Shown piece after piece: positions 56,591 to 64,000 of a stretch of DNA of 64,000 nt. Source of the stretch: Alphaproteobacteria bacterium. Its GTDB lineage: Bacteria; Pseudomonadota; Alphaproteobacteria; Geminicoccales; Geminicoccaceae. The notes under the pieces are model-generated. The model was given only the letters and a program-made list of their open reading frames with translations, was not told the origin of the DNA and ran no database searches. The stretch spans positions 1-64,000 of the forward strand of contig JALSGP010000012.1 of NCBI GenBank assembly GCA_026982705.1, written 5' to 3'. The translations under genes were made by a program, and so were the position numbers. Position 1 is the first letter of the stretch. Each line of letters begins with the position of its first letter.

Positions 56591-56704
56591 CTCGGCGCCT
56601 CCGACTCGCAGCGAATCCGGATTGTGTGGGTTGCCCCGGGCGAGCGCGACGCGTATCACCCGGGGACAGAGGTGTCAACGAACCCCCGCGTCGCGGAGGA
56701 CGCC

Positions 56705-57193
56705 ATGGCGTCCGTGAGCCCCCTCTATCTGCGGGACGAAGAGCTCACGCGGGCCCTGTACCTGTTCTGGCTGGCCGAACTCGAACTGGTCCGCCCCGGT
56801 CTCCGGCGGCTGGCCGACCGCGATCTCATGCTCAAGGACTATCTGATCCTGCTCTTCGTCGCCGCCCGCCCCGACACCACGGTGGCCGCCCTCACCCAGC
56901 TCCTCGGCAGCTCGAAGCAGGCCCTCTCCCGCCACGTGATCCGCATGCGCGCGCAGGGGCTGCTCACCGAGGGGGAGCGCGGCCGCGACCGCCGCTGCCG
57001 GCCGCTGCGCATCACCGAGCGGGGCGCGGCCCTGCTGGAGGAGCTGGTGAGTCTGCAGAAGCGGGCGCTGCGGCGCGGTTTCGGCCAGGCCGGCCCCGAG
57101 GCGGTCGGCGGTTTCCTCGGTGTGCTCGCGCATCTCGTTCCGGAGCGCGGACGGCCGTTCCTGCCGCCGTCGGGGACCGCCGGCGAACCGTGA
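56705..57193 (+). CDS. MarR family regulator, PetP-like
   Basis: Winged-helix protein of 162 residues. Early helices read LYLRDEELTRALYLFWLAELEL; the HTH is TTVAALTQLLGSSKQALSRHVIRM and the wing GERGRDRRCRPLRITERG. Its order directly before an OmpR-type regulator, with overlapping codons, matches petP-petR of Rhodobacter, where both are needed for cytochrome bc1 expression; that role here is inferred. ATG 56705 follows GGAGGA. Confidence 0.85.
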   Translation: MASVSPLYLRDEELTRALYLFWLAELELVRPGLRRLADRDLMLKDYLILLFVAARPDTTVAALTQLLGSSKQALSRHVIRMRAQGLLTEGERGRDRRCRPLRITERGAALLEELVSLQKRALRRGFGQAGPEAVGGFLGVLAHLVPERGRPFLPPSGTAGEP

Positions 57194-57891
57194 GCGATCT
57201 CCTTTCCCACATCCTCGTCGTCGACGACGATGCCCGTCTCGCGCGGCTGCTGGAACGCTTCCTGCGCACCCACGGCTTCGCCGTCACGGTGGCCGCCGAC
57301 GCGACGGTGGCCCGCGCGCGACTCGCCCAGTTCGCCTTCGATCTGGTGGTGCTGGACGTGATGCTGCCGGGCGACGACGGCGTCACCCTCGCCCGCGAGA
57401 TCCGCGCCCGCAGCGATCTGCCCATCCTCATGCTCACCGCCCGCGGCGAGATCGAGGATCGCATCGCCGGTCTCGAGGCGGGCGCCGACGACTATCTGCC
57501 CAAGCCCTTCGAGCCGCGGGAGCTGCTGCTGCGCATCCGCGCGCTCCTGCGCCGCAGCGGGCACGTGCCGGCCCCGCTGCCGCGCGAGCTCCACTTCGGC
57601 CCCTTCGTCTTCGACGCCGGGCGCGGCGAACTGCGGCGGGCGGGGGAGCGGGTCCGCCTCACCCCGTCCGAGCGGGCGCTGCTGGACGCCCTGGCGCGCA
57701 CGCCCGGACGTCCCATATCGCGGGCGGAGCTGGCCGCGCGTGCCGGCATCCGCGGCAGCGACCGGGCGGTGGACGTGCAGATCACGCGTCTGCGCCGCAA
57801 GCTGGAGGAGGATCCGCGCCATCCCCGTCACCTGGTGACGGTGCGCGGCGAGGGCTACGCCCTCCTCGTCGATGCGCCGGACGGGCCATGA
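57190..57891 (+). CDS. OmpR-family response regulator, PetR-like
   Basis: Regulator of 233 residues: receiver domain with HILVVDDDARLARLL, phosphorylation site Asp56 (LVVLDVMLPG) and Lys in YLPKPFEPRELLLRI, then a winged-helix output domain (VRLTPSERALLDALA, DVQITRLRRKLEEDP, TVRGEGYAL). GTG 57190 overlaps the MarR stop and its own stop overlaps the kinase ATG, so three genes are coupled. Confidence 0.92.
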   Translation: MSDLLSHILVVDDDARLARLLERFLRTHGFAVTVAADATVARARLAQFAFDLVVLDVMLPGDDGVTLAREIRARSDLPILMLTARGEIEDRIAGLEAGADDYLPKPFEPRELLLRIRALLRRSGHVPAPLPRELHFGPFVFDAGRGELRRAGERVRLTPSERALLDALARTPGRPISRAELAARAGIRGSDRAVDVQITRLRRKLEEDPRHPRHLVTVRGEGYALLVDAPDGP

Positions 57892-59246
57892 GATTCGGCC
57901 CCTTCCTCGCCCGCCGCCTGCGCCGGGTGCTGCCCCGCACCCTCTGGTGGCGGGCGATGCTGATCGTCATCCTGCCGCTGGTGCTGCTGCAGGTGATCCT
58001 CACCCTGGTCTTCTACAACCGTCACTGGGACACGGTCACGAGCTGGCTCGCCGCCGGCGTCGCCGGCGAGGTGGCCATGGCGGTGGAGGAGCTGGAGGCC
58101 CTCGAGGATCCGCGGGCCCGCGCCGCGGTGCTGGAACGCATGCGGCGCCATCTGGATCTCCGGGTGTCGCTGGAGCCCCAGGGCCGGCTCGAGGAGCTCG
58201 TGGCCCGCATCGCCCGCACCACGGGCCCCTTCAGCCGCATCGACGCGAAGATCCTCGAGGCGTTCGAACGCAAGCTCGACGTCCCCTTCGCCGTGGATCT
58301 GCGGCCGGGCCAGCCGGGACGGGTGGCGGTCTACGTGCAGCTCTCCGATGGTCTCCTCACGGTGCTGGCGCCGCGCAAGCGGGTAACCAGCACCACCACC
58401 GGCATCCTCCTCGCCTGGATGGTGGGCGCGAGCCTGGTGCTGCTGCTGCTGGCCGTGCACTTCATGAACCTGCAGATCCGCCCCATCCGCCGCCTCGCCC
58501 GCGCCATGGACGCCTTCGGCAAGGGCGGCGAGGTGGGCGAGGTGCCGGTCAAGGGGCCCCTTGAGATCCGCAAGGCGGCGCGCGCCTTCAACAGCATGCG
58601 CCGGCGCATCGAGCGCTTCGTCCAGCAGCGCACGGAGATGCTGGCGGCGGTGAGCCACGATCTGCGCACGCCCCTGACCCGCATGCGCCTCGAGCTGGAA
58701 CTGCTGGAAGGGGGCGATCCGGAGACGGTGGCCGGCCTGCGCCAGGACCTGGACTCCATGCAGCGCATCGTCGAGAGTTATCTCGACTTCGCCCGCGGCG
58801 AGGGACGGGAGCGGCCGCGGCCGGCGCGCCTCGACCGCATGCTGGACGAGCTCCTCGCGCGCAGCGGCCGCGACGGGGTGCGCATCGAGACCCGCATCGA
58901 GGCCGGCCTCCACCTGCCGCTGCGCCCCCTCGCCTTCCGCCGCTGCCTCGCCAATCTGCTGGACAACGCCCTCCGCCACGCCCGCCGTCTCGTGCGCGTC
59001 TCGGCGCGGCGCCGCCGCGACCGGTTCGAGGTGGTGATCGAGGACGACGGCCCGGGCATCCCGCCGTCGGAGCGGGAGCGGGTCTTCCGCCCCTTCTACC
59101 GGCTGGAGCGGGCGCGCGGCGGCGCCGGCGGCAGCGGTCTCGGCCTCGCCATCGCCCGCGACATCGTCCTCGCCCACGGCGGCGAGATCACTCTCGAAGA
59201 CTCGGAGCTGGGCGGTCTCGCCGTCCGCCTCACCCTGCCGGCCTGA
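57888..59246 (+). CDS. Sensor histidine kinase, partner of the OmpR-type regulator
   Basis: Inner-membrane kinase of 452 residues. Two spans (about 23-43 and 173-193) enclose a periplasmic domain of 130 residues; HAMP follows (IRPIRRLARAMDAFGKG), then LAAVSHDLRTPLTRMRLEL with phospho-His257, the N box LANLLDNALRH, VIEDDGPGIPPSER and GGSGLGLAIARDIVLAHGG. An EnvZ-like organisation. ATG 57888 overlaps the regulator stop. The last 17 bp overlap the convergent phosphatase gene. Confidence 0.93.
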   Translation: MRFGPFLARRLRRVLPRTLWWRAMLIVILPLVLLQVILTLVFYNRHWDTVTSWLAAGVAGEVAMAVEELEALEDPRARAAVLERMRRHLDLRVSLEPQGRLEELVARIARTTGPFSRIDAKILEAFERKLDVPFAVDLRPGQPGRVAVYVQLSDGLLTVLAPRKRVTSTTTGILLAWMVGASLVLLLLAVHFMNLQIRPIRRLARAMDAFGKGGEVGEVPVKGPLEIRKAARAFNSMRRRIERFVQQRTEMLAAVSHDLRTPLTRMRLELELLEGGDPETVAGLRQDLDSMQRIVESYLDFARGEGRERPRPARLDRMLDELLARSGRDGVRIETRIEAGLHLPLRPLAFRRCLANLLDNALRHARRLVRVSARRRRDRFEVVIEDDGPGIPPSERERVFRPFYRLERARGGAGGSGLGLAIARDIVLAHGGEITLEDSELGGLAVRLTLPA

Positions 59247-60027
59247 GGATGGTGCGGACCAGCGCCAGCACCTCGGCGTGGACGCGCGCGTCACCCGCCG
59301 CCACCACCTCGCCGGCCGAAGCCGGTCCCAGCGGCGCGCCGGCGAGATCGGTGACGAGGCCGCCCGCCTCCTCCACCAGCGGTACCAGCGGCAGGAAGTC
59401 GTGGGGCGCCAGCTCCCGTTCCACCACCAGATCGGCGAAGCCCGCCGCCAGCAGGGCGTAGCCGATGCAGTCGCCGCCGTAGACGAAGAAGCGCACCCGC
59501 CGACGCAGCGCGTGGTAGAGGCCCTCCCACGGCGAATCGAGGAACATCTCCGGCGAGGTGGTGGAGGCCACCGCCGCCGCGAGCCGCGGACAGGGGCGGG
59601 TGCGCGCCGGGACTCCGCGGAAGCGGCAGCCGCGCCCGCGGACGGCGATCCAGCGATCGCCGGTGATGGGCTGGTCCACCAGCCCCAGGACCGGCCGTCC
59701 CTTCTCGAGCAGGGCGAGGGCGATGCCGAAGGTGGGACGGCCGGCGAGAAAGGCCCGGGTCCCGTCCAGGGGATCGAGCACCCACACCGGCCGGTCCTCC
59801 GGGAAGGTGCCGCCGAACTCCTCCCCCACCACGGCATGATCCGGCAGCACCCGCGCGAGATGGGCGCGCATGGCCCGCTCCGCCTCCCGGTCGGCGCGGC
59901 TCACGGGGCTCCGGTCGGCCTTGCTCTCCACCGCGAGGGATGTGCGGAAGTGGCGCCGCAGCACCGCGCCGGCGAGATCGGCGAGCTCGCCGGCCACCTC
60001 GGCGCAGCGGTCGAGGTCGAGGCTCAC
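59230..60027 (-). CDS. Inositol monophosphatase family phosphatase (HisN-like)
   Basis: Mg-dependent phosphatase of 265 residues. Metal sites are VVGEEFGGT, VWVLDPLDGTRAFLAGRP (DPLDGT) and, late, PHDFLPLVPLVEEAGG, in which an Asp of WDxxA is replaced by the HD pair, as in several histidinol-phosphatase type members. It could be HisN, CysQ-like or a sugar phosphatase; the sequence does not decide. GTG 60027 overlaps the stop of the cytochrome gene upstream. Confidence 0.82.
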   Translation of the reverse strand: MSLDLDRCAEVAGELADLAGAVLRRHFRTSLAVESKADRSPVSRADREAERAMRAHLARVLPDHAVVGEEFGGTFPEDRPVWVLDPLDGTRAFLAGRPTFGIALALLEKGRPVLGLVDQPITGDRWIAVRGRGCRFRGVPARTRPCPRLAAAVASTTSPEMFLDSPWEGLYHALRRRVRFFVYGGDCIGYALLAAGFADLVVERELAPHDFLPLVPLVEEAGGLVTDLAGAPLGPASAGEVVAAGDARVHAEVLALVRTILRPAG

Positions 60028-61064
60028 GGCAGCGGTGCCGGCTCGTCGGCGAGGGTGCGCAGATAGGCGAGCAGATCCGCCAGATCGCCGGGCCTGCGGA
60101 TGCCGGCGAAACTCATGCGGGTGCCGGGGACGGTGCCCCGCGGATCCTCGAGGAAGCGGGCGAGCCGGTCCCAGCTCCACGCACCGCCGAATTCCCGCAG
60201 CGCGGGCGAATAGCGGAAGCCCTCGACGCCCGCCACCGGCCGGCCGACGATGCCCCAGAGATTGGGCCCCACCTTGTTCGGCCCGCCCTTCTCGAGGGTG
60301 TGACACGCCTTGCAGGTGCGGGCCACCTTCTCGCCGCGACCGGAATCGGCACCGGCCAGGAGGGCGAGAACGGGATGTCCGGCCCCGGCCGCCTCCTCCG
60401 CCGCCGGCCCCTCTTCCGCGGGCGTCGCCGCGGCCGCCGTGTCCGCCGTCGCCGCTTCGGCGGCGCCCTCCGCCGCTCCCGTCTCCATCCCGGCGTCCCC
60501 GGCGGCCTCCGTCTCCGTCGCGGCCGCCGGCAGGGGGACCGGCGCGTCGGCCTGCTGCGCCATCCAGGCGAGCAGATTCGCCCGATCCTCCGGCTTCCGG
60601 AGACCGGCGAAGGCCATCTTGGTGCCGGGGGCGAAGCCCTTGGGATCGGCGAGGAAGGCGTCGAGCCGCTCGAAGGTCCAGGTGCCGCCGAGGGCCCTCA
60701 GGGCTTCGGAGTAGGCGAAGCCCTCGGCGCCCGCCACCGGCCGGCCGACGACGCCCCAGAGGTTGGGGCCCACCTTGTCCGGACCGCCCTTCTCGAAACC
60801 GTGGCAGCCGGCACATTTCTTCGCCACCTTGCGACCGAGCTCCGGATCCGCCGCCGCCAGCCGCTCGGGCAGCGAGCGGGGGGCCGCCGCCTCCTCTCCG
60901 GCGACCGCGGTCTCTTCCGCCGCGGCGGCCTCGACGCGGATCAGCGGCTCCTCCATCTTCTCCTCCGGATAGAGGATGCGGGCGAGATTGCCGGAGGCCG
61001 AGGCGGCGATCATGGCGGTCAGAATGGCCCCGACGATCTTGTTGTGCTCCATGGTATAGGGCAT
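60024..61064 (-). CDS. Membrane-anchored cytochrome c with two class I domains
   Basis: Protein of 346 residues. One N-terminal helix (NKIVGAILTAMIAASASGNLA) anchors it; two cytochrome c domains follow, with CAGCH and CKACH and Met ligands in TKMAFAGLRKPED and TRMSFAGIRRPGD. The domains are close repeats of each other (both have KVGPNLWG followed by VVGRPVAG or IVGRPVAG) and are joined by a 65-residue Ala/Glu/Thr linker. Anchored single-domain forms (CycM-like) shuttle electrons from bc1 to oxidase; the doubled form is less usual. ATG 61064 has GGGGAG upstream; ATG 61052 is an alternative. Confidence 0.88.
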   Translation of the reverse strand: MPYTMEHNKIVGAILTAMIAASASGNLARILYPEEKMEEPLIRVEAAAAEETAVAGEEAAAPRSLPERLAAADPELGRKVAKKCAGCHGFEKGGPDKVGPNLWGVVGRPVAGAEGFAYSEALRALGGTWTFERLDAFLADPKGFAPGTKMAFAGLRKPEDRANLLAWMAQQADAPVPLPAAATETEAAGDAGMETGAAEGAAEAATADTAAAATPAEEGPAAEEAAGAGHPVLALLAGADSGRGEKVARTCKACHTLEKGGPNKVGPNLWGIVGRPVAGVEGFRYSPALREFGGAWSWDRLARFLEDPRGTVPGTRMSFAGIRRPGDLADLLAYLRTLADEPAPLP

Positions 61065-61201
61065 GGGTGCTCCCCGTCCTGGTCGAAGCGGCGTCCGGCA
61101 CGGTCGTGTGCGCGTCCGTCGGTATCCCGCGCCCCCGGACCGGTCAAGGCGACGCCGTGCCGCCCGGACGACGGCCGCATCGGCATCGGAGTGAGGATCC
61201 C

Positions 61202-61969
61202 GTGAGCGCGACGGCTGCCGATCCCGCGACGGTGGTGGTGATCCCGGTCCGCATGAGGGCGACGCGGCTGCCGGGCAAGCCGCTCGCCGACATCCACGGC
61301 ACGCCCATGGTGCTCCACGTCTGGCGGCGGGCGGTGGCGGCCGGGGTGGGGCCCGTGTACGTGGCGAGCGGCGATGCCGAGATCCTGGAGGTGGTGGAGC
61401 GGGCCGGGGGCCGGACCGTCCCGACCGATCCGGATCTGCCCTCGGGCACCGACCGGGTGCGGGCGGCGGTGGCGGCGCTGGATCCGCAACGGCGCATCCG
61501 GCGGGTGGTCAATCTGCAGGGGGACCTGCCCACCATCGATCCCGCCGCCGTCGCCCGGGTGCTGGAGCCGCTGGCCCTGCCGGGCACCGACATGGCGACG
61601 CTGGTGGCGCCCACCCACGATCCCTTCGAGCGGGAGGATCCCCACGTGGTGAAGGCGGTGGTGGCCTTCGATCCGGCCCGTCCGGGCTTCGGCCGGGCCC
61701 TCTATTTCACGCGCGCCCCCGCCCCCTGGGGAGAGGGGCCGGTGTGGCACCACATCGGCATCTACGCCTTCACCCGCGACGCGCTGGAGCGCTTCGCCGC
61801 GCTGCCGCCCAGTCCGCTGGAGCGGCGGGAACGGCTGGAACAGCTGCGCGCCCTCGAACACGGGCTCACCATCGGCGTCGCCACGGTGGACAGCGTGCCC
61901 TTCGGGGTGGACACCCCCGAGGATCTGCGCCGCGCCCGCGAACTGCTGGAGGGAGAACCGCGGCCGTGA
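61202..61969 (+). CDS. kdsB: 3-deoxy-manno-octulosonate cytidylyltransferase
   Basis: Enzyme of 255 residues activating Kdo as CMP-Kdo for LPS synthesis. Motifs are VVIPVRMRATRLPGKPLADI, VYVASGD, SGTDRVRAAV, VVNLQGDLPTIDP and HHIGIYAFTRDALERF. GTG 61202 follows GTGAGGAT. The presence of kdsB shows the cell makes Kdo-containing lipopolysaccharide. Its stop overlaps the pheA start. Confidence 0.95.
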   Translation: MSATAADPATVVVIPVRMRATRLPGKPLADIHGTPMVLHVWRRAVAAGVGPVYVASGDAEILEVVERAGGRTVPTDPDLPSGTDRVRAAVAALDPQRRIRRVVNLQGDLPTIDPAAVARVLEPLALPGTDMATLVAPTHDPFEREDPHVVKAVVAFDPARPGFGRALYFTRAPAPWGEGPVWHHIGIYAFTRDALERFAALPPSPLERRERLEQLRALEHGLTIGVATVDSVPFGVDTPEDLRRARELLEGEPRP

Positions 61970-62850
61970 ACACCGCCCCGGCGCGATCGGATCCGGCCCG
62001 CACCATCGCCTTCCAGGGCCATCCCGGCGCCTATTCCCATCTCGCCTGCCGCCGCATGTTCCCGGAGTTCGCGGTGCTGCCCTGCGAGTCCTTCGAGGAC
62101 GCCTTCGCGGCGGTCCGCGAGCGACGCGCCCGCTATGCCATGATCCCGGTGGAGAACACCGTCGCGGGGCGGGTCGCCGACGTCCACCACCTGCTGCCGC
62201 GGGGGGGCCTCCACATCGTGGCGGAGCACTTCCTGCGGGTGAACCACCATCTGTTGGTGCTGCCGGGCACGCGCCTCGAACAGGTGGAGACGGTGCTCTC
62301 CCACGTCCACGCCCTCGGCCAGTGCCGCGCCTTCATCCGGCGCCACGGTCTCAGGCCGCGGGCGGTGGCGGATACCGCCGGGGCGGCGGCGGAGGTGGCG
62401 GAACGGCGGGATCCGCGCCTCGCCGCCATCGCCTCCTCCCTCGCCGCCGAGATCTACGGTCTCGACGTGCTGGCGGGCGACATCGAGGACGCCGAGCACA
62501 ACACCACCCGCTTCCTGGTGCTGGCCCGCGAGCCCCGCTATCCGGGCCCGCGGGACGGTCCGGTGGTGACCACCTTCGTCTTCCGGGTGCGCAACGTCCC
62601 CGCGGCCCTCTACAAGGCACTGGGCGGCTTCGCCACCAACGGCGTCAACATGACCAAGCTGGAGAGCTACATCGACGGCAGCTTCACCCAGGCCCAGTTC
62701 TACGCCGACATCCTCGGCCACCCCGAGGAGGAGCGGGTGCGGCTCGCCTTCGAGGAGCTGCGCTTCTTCGCCCACCACGTGGAGATCCTCGGCGTCTATC
62801 CCGCCGATCCCTTCCGCGAAAGGGTGGCCTCAGCGGCGGAGGGCCCGTAG
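61966..62850 (+). CDS. pheA: Prephenate dehydratase
   Basis: Monofunctional enzyme of 294 residues turning prephenate into phenylpyruvate. It shows IAFQGHPGAYSHLACRRMFP, the MIPVENTVAGRV segment, EHNTTRFLVLAREP with the catalytic Thr, and an ACT regulatory domain (TTFVFRVRNVPAALYKALGGFA, NMTKLESYIDG) for phenylalanine feedback. GTG 61966 overlaps kdsB (GTGA). The end overlaps dsbB by 21 bp. Confidence 0.95.
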   Translation: MNTAPARSDPARTIAFQGHPGAYSHLACRRMFPEFAVLPCESFEDAFAAVRERRARYAMIPVENTVAGRVADVHHLLPRGGLHIVAEHFLRVNHHLLVLPGTRLEQVETVLSHVHALGQCRAFIRRHGLRPRAVADTAGAAAEVAERRDPRLAAIASSLAAEIYGLDVLAGDIEDAEHNTTRFLVLAREPRYPGPRDGPVVTTFVFRVRNVPAALYKALGGFATNGVNMTKLESYIDGSFTQAQFYADILGHPEEERVRLAFEELRFFAHHVEILGVYPADPFRERVASAAEGP

Positions 62851-63321
62851 TCCCGCCGCCGTCACCAGTGTGAGGGCGAGGGCGAAGAGGGCGTTCCAGG
62901 CGGCGAGGGTGAGGCCGAGGAAGAAGAACTCCGGCCGGTCGCAGCGCGGCACCGTCTCCAGCACCAGCCGCTTCAGCTCCTCCAGCGTCTCCGCCCGACC
63001 GGCGGCGGCGCAGCTCTCGGGCAGGGTCAGGATCCCCTGCTCCACCCCCACGTGGTAGAGGGCGATACTCAGATCCCCCAGGTAGAGCAGCAGGGCCACC
63101 ACCAACGCCGGCCGCGGCCGGCCCAGGATCGCGCCCACCGCCAGCACCGGCACCGCCGCATAGTAGGGATAGCGCTGGTAGAGACAGAGGGGACAGGGGG
63201 CGAAGCCGGCCGCCTCCAGCCCGTGGGCGATGGCGAGGGCCAGGGCCGTGACGGCCGCCAGCGCCCAGGCGAGACGGACGGGATCGGCGAGGAGACGGGC
63301 GGGAAGACTCGGCTCAGACAT
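62830..63321 (-). CDS. dsbB: Disulfide bond formation protein B
   Basis: Four-span membrane protein of 163 residues that reoxidises DsbA with quinone. It has the first Cys pair C43-PLC46 and a second pair in ESCAAAG and VPRCDRP within the periplasmic loop. ATG 63321 overlaps the DedA-family gene by 8 bp. No dsbA is in the window. Confidence 0.9.
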   Translation of the reverse strand: MSEPSLPARLLADPVRLAWALAAVTALALAIAHGLEAAGFAPCPLCLYQRYPYYAAVPVLAVGAILGRPRPALVVALLLYLGDLSIALYHVGVEQGILTLPESCAAAGRAETLEELKRLVLETVPRCDRPEFFFLGLTLAAWNALFALALTLVTAAGLRALRR

Positions 63322-63892
63322 GGCGCAGCACCAGGAAGCCGCCCACCAGCAGGGCGACGAAGAGGAGGGTGAGGAGACCGAGGCGGCGTTCCACGAAGTC
63401 GCGCACCGCCTCGCCGAAGGCCCGGAGCAGCGCCGCCACCAGGAAGAAGCGGCCGGCGCGGCTCACCGCCGAGGCCAGCAGGAAGGGCAGGACCGGAAAG
63501 CCCACCACCCCGCTCGCGATGGTCACCACCTTGTAGGGGAAGGGGGTGAAGCCGGCGACGGCGACGATCCACAGCCCCCAATCGGCATAGAGGGCCCGCA
63601 GGCGGGCGAATTCGGCCTCGTAGCCGTAGAAGGCGACGATGGCCCGTCCCACCGTCTCCCAGAGGGCGAGGCCGATGGCGTAGCCCAGAAGGCCGCCCGC
63701 GACGCTCGCCACGGTGGCGAGGAGGGCGAGGCGGAAGGCGGCGCGCGGGCGCGCCAGGACCATGGGGATCAGGAGGGCGTCCGGCGGGATCGGGAACACC
63801 GAACTCTCGGCGAAGGCCACCGCCCCCAGCACCCAGCCGGCGTGCCGGTGGGCGGCGAGGGCCATGATGCGGTCGTAGAGCCAGCGCAGCAT
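63314..63892 (-). CDS. YqaA/DedA (SNARE-associated) family membrane protein
   Basis: Membrane protein of 192 residues with about five helices. The DedA-type core reads AFAESSVFPIPPDALLIPMVL, then GGLLGYAIGLALWETVG, GLWIVAVAGFTPFPYKVVTIASG. DedA proteins move undecaprenyl phosphate or other lipids; this subgroup (YqaA) is uncharacterised. ATG 63892 precedes LRWLYDRIMALA; 18 more codons are open upstream. Confidence 0.88.
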   Translation of the reverse strand: MLRWLYDRIMALAAHRHAGWVLGAVAFAESSVFPIPPDALLIPMVLARPRAAFRLALLATVASVAGGLLGYAIGLALWETVGRAIVAFYGYEAEFARLRALYADWGLWIVAVAGFTPFPYKVVTIASGVVGFPVLPFLLASAVSRAGRFFLVAALLRAFGEAVRDFVERRLGLLTLLFVALLVGGFLVLRHV

Positions 63893-63949
63893 CGGGCTGA
63901 TCCCGCCGTCCGTCGGGGAGGGTGGGGACGCGGGCGCCGCCGGCAAGTC

Positions 63950-64000
63950 TCAGAACGTCCCCGGATAGGCGCCGCCGTCCACCAGGATGTTCTGCCCCAC
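63950..64000 (-). CDS. Short-chain dehydrogenase, last codons only
   Basis: The final 16 residues (GQNILVDGGAYPGTF preceded by Val) of an SDR whose body lies beyond the window. The GQNILVDGG end is typical for SDR enzymes of the 3-oxoacyl-ACP reductase type. Stop at 63950-63952. Confidence 0.7.
   Translation of the reverse strand: MGQNILVDGGAYPGTF

Overview
The window is very GC-rich (third codon positions almost always G or C), densely packed and free of insertion sequences, CRISPR arrays, tRNA and rRNA genes. Several features point to an alphaproteobacterium: a GapR/DUF2312 gene, a GTTC-N7-GTTC type LexA box, an FnrL-type Cys pattern in an Fnr regulator, a MarR/OmpR-regulator pair resembling petP-petR, alphaproteobacterial SoxXYZAB/SoxS/SoxV proteins, and HslV with a short propeptide. 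Nothing in the window fixes the genus. GTG and TTG starts are common. Most same-strand neighbours overlap by 4 bp, and nine convergent pairs overlap at their 3' ends.

Layout, bases 1-16500: the guaA tail, a CBS-domain protein, a GMC oxidoreductase, an acyltransferase, a CelD-like acetyltransferase, a WalW-like polysaccharide deacetylase, a ThDP enzyme, a zinc ABC transporter (znuA divergent from znuCB) with ubiX, a tiny membrane protein inside a poorly coding stretch, a histidine kinase, an HNH nuclease, msrB with a lipoprotein gene, gapR, and a stand-alone primase-polymerase gene preceded by an exact LexA-type box. Bases 16500-24000: a membrane-lipid operon (FkbM methyltransferase, psd, pssA, a second CDP-alcohol phosphatidyltransferase, 5-formyl-THF cycloligase), two small membrane-associated proteins and a large DUF2339 protein. 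Bases 23500-30200: a thiosulfate-oxidation cluster read leftwards (soxS, soxX, soxY, soxZ, soxA, soxB, soxV-like ccdA), flanked by an Fnr-type regulator with an FNR-like box in front of it. SoxCD is not in the window.

Bases 30400-41700: an orphan Flp pilin, dusA, rnd, aspS, and an ECF sigma/anti-sigma pair divergent from a Gly-rich secreted protein and a subtilisin-like protease. The two divergent transcription units carry the same promoter motif (GGGATGAAA-N13-CGTTG) facing opposite ways. The sigma gene needs a one-base correction to read through. Then come malonyl-CoA decarboxylase and hslVU. Bases 41600-51400: a TerC-family protein, a propionyl-CoA carboxylase beta chain, a Met-rich secreted protein with a CueR-like operator, an SPW-repeat protein, a SpoU methyltransferase, an SDR, a cyclophilin-like protein, psuG, a GYD protein, the glnBA operon with a sigma-54 promoter and two tandem NtrC-like sites, and a wrecked class V fructose-1,6-bisphosphatase gene.

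Bases 51400-64000: a cluster typical of lanthanide/PQQ alcohol dehydrogenases (XoxG-like cytochrome c, XoxJ-like binding protein fused to a rhodanese-like domain, pentapeptide-repeat protein) without the dehydrogenase itself, a probable glycosyltransferase, ndk, ilvE, a MarR/response-regulator/histidine-kinase operon, an inositol-monophosphatase-family gene overlapping a two-domain cytochrome c gene, kdsB-pheA, dsbB, a DedA/YqaA protein, and the last codons of an SDR. Taken together, the organism looks like a respiring bacterium with potential for thiosulfate oxidation, propionyl-CoA/malonyl-CoA metabolism and possibly alcohol oxidation. The points most worth following are the SOS-type control of the primase-polymerase, the matched divergent ECF promoters, and the copper-type operator before the Met-rich protein.
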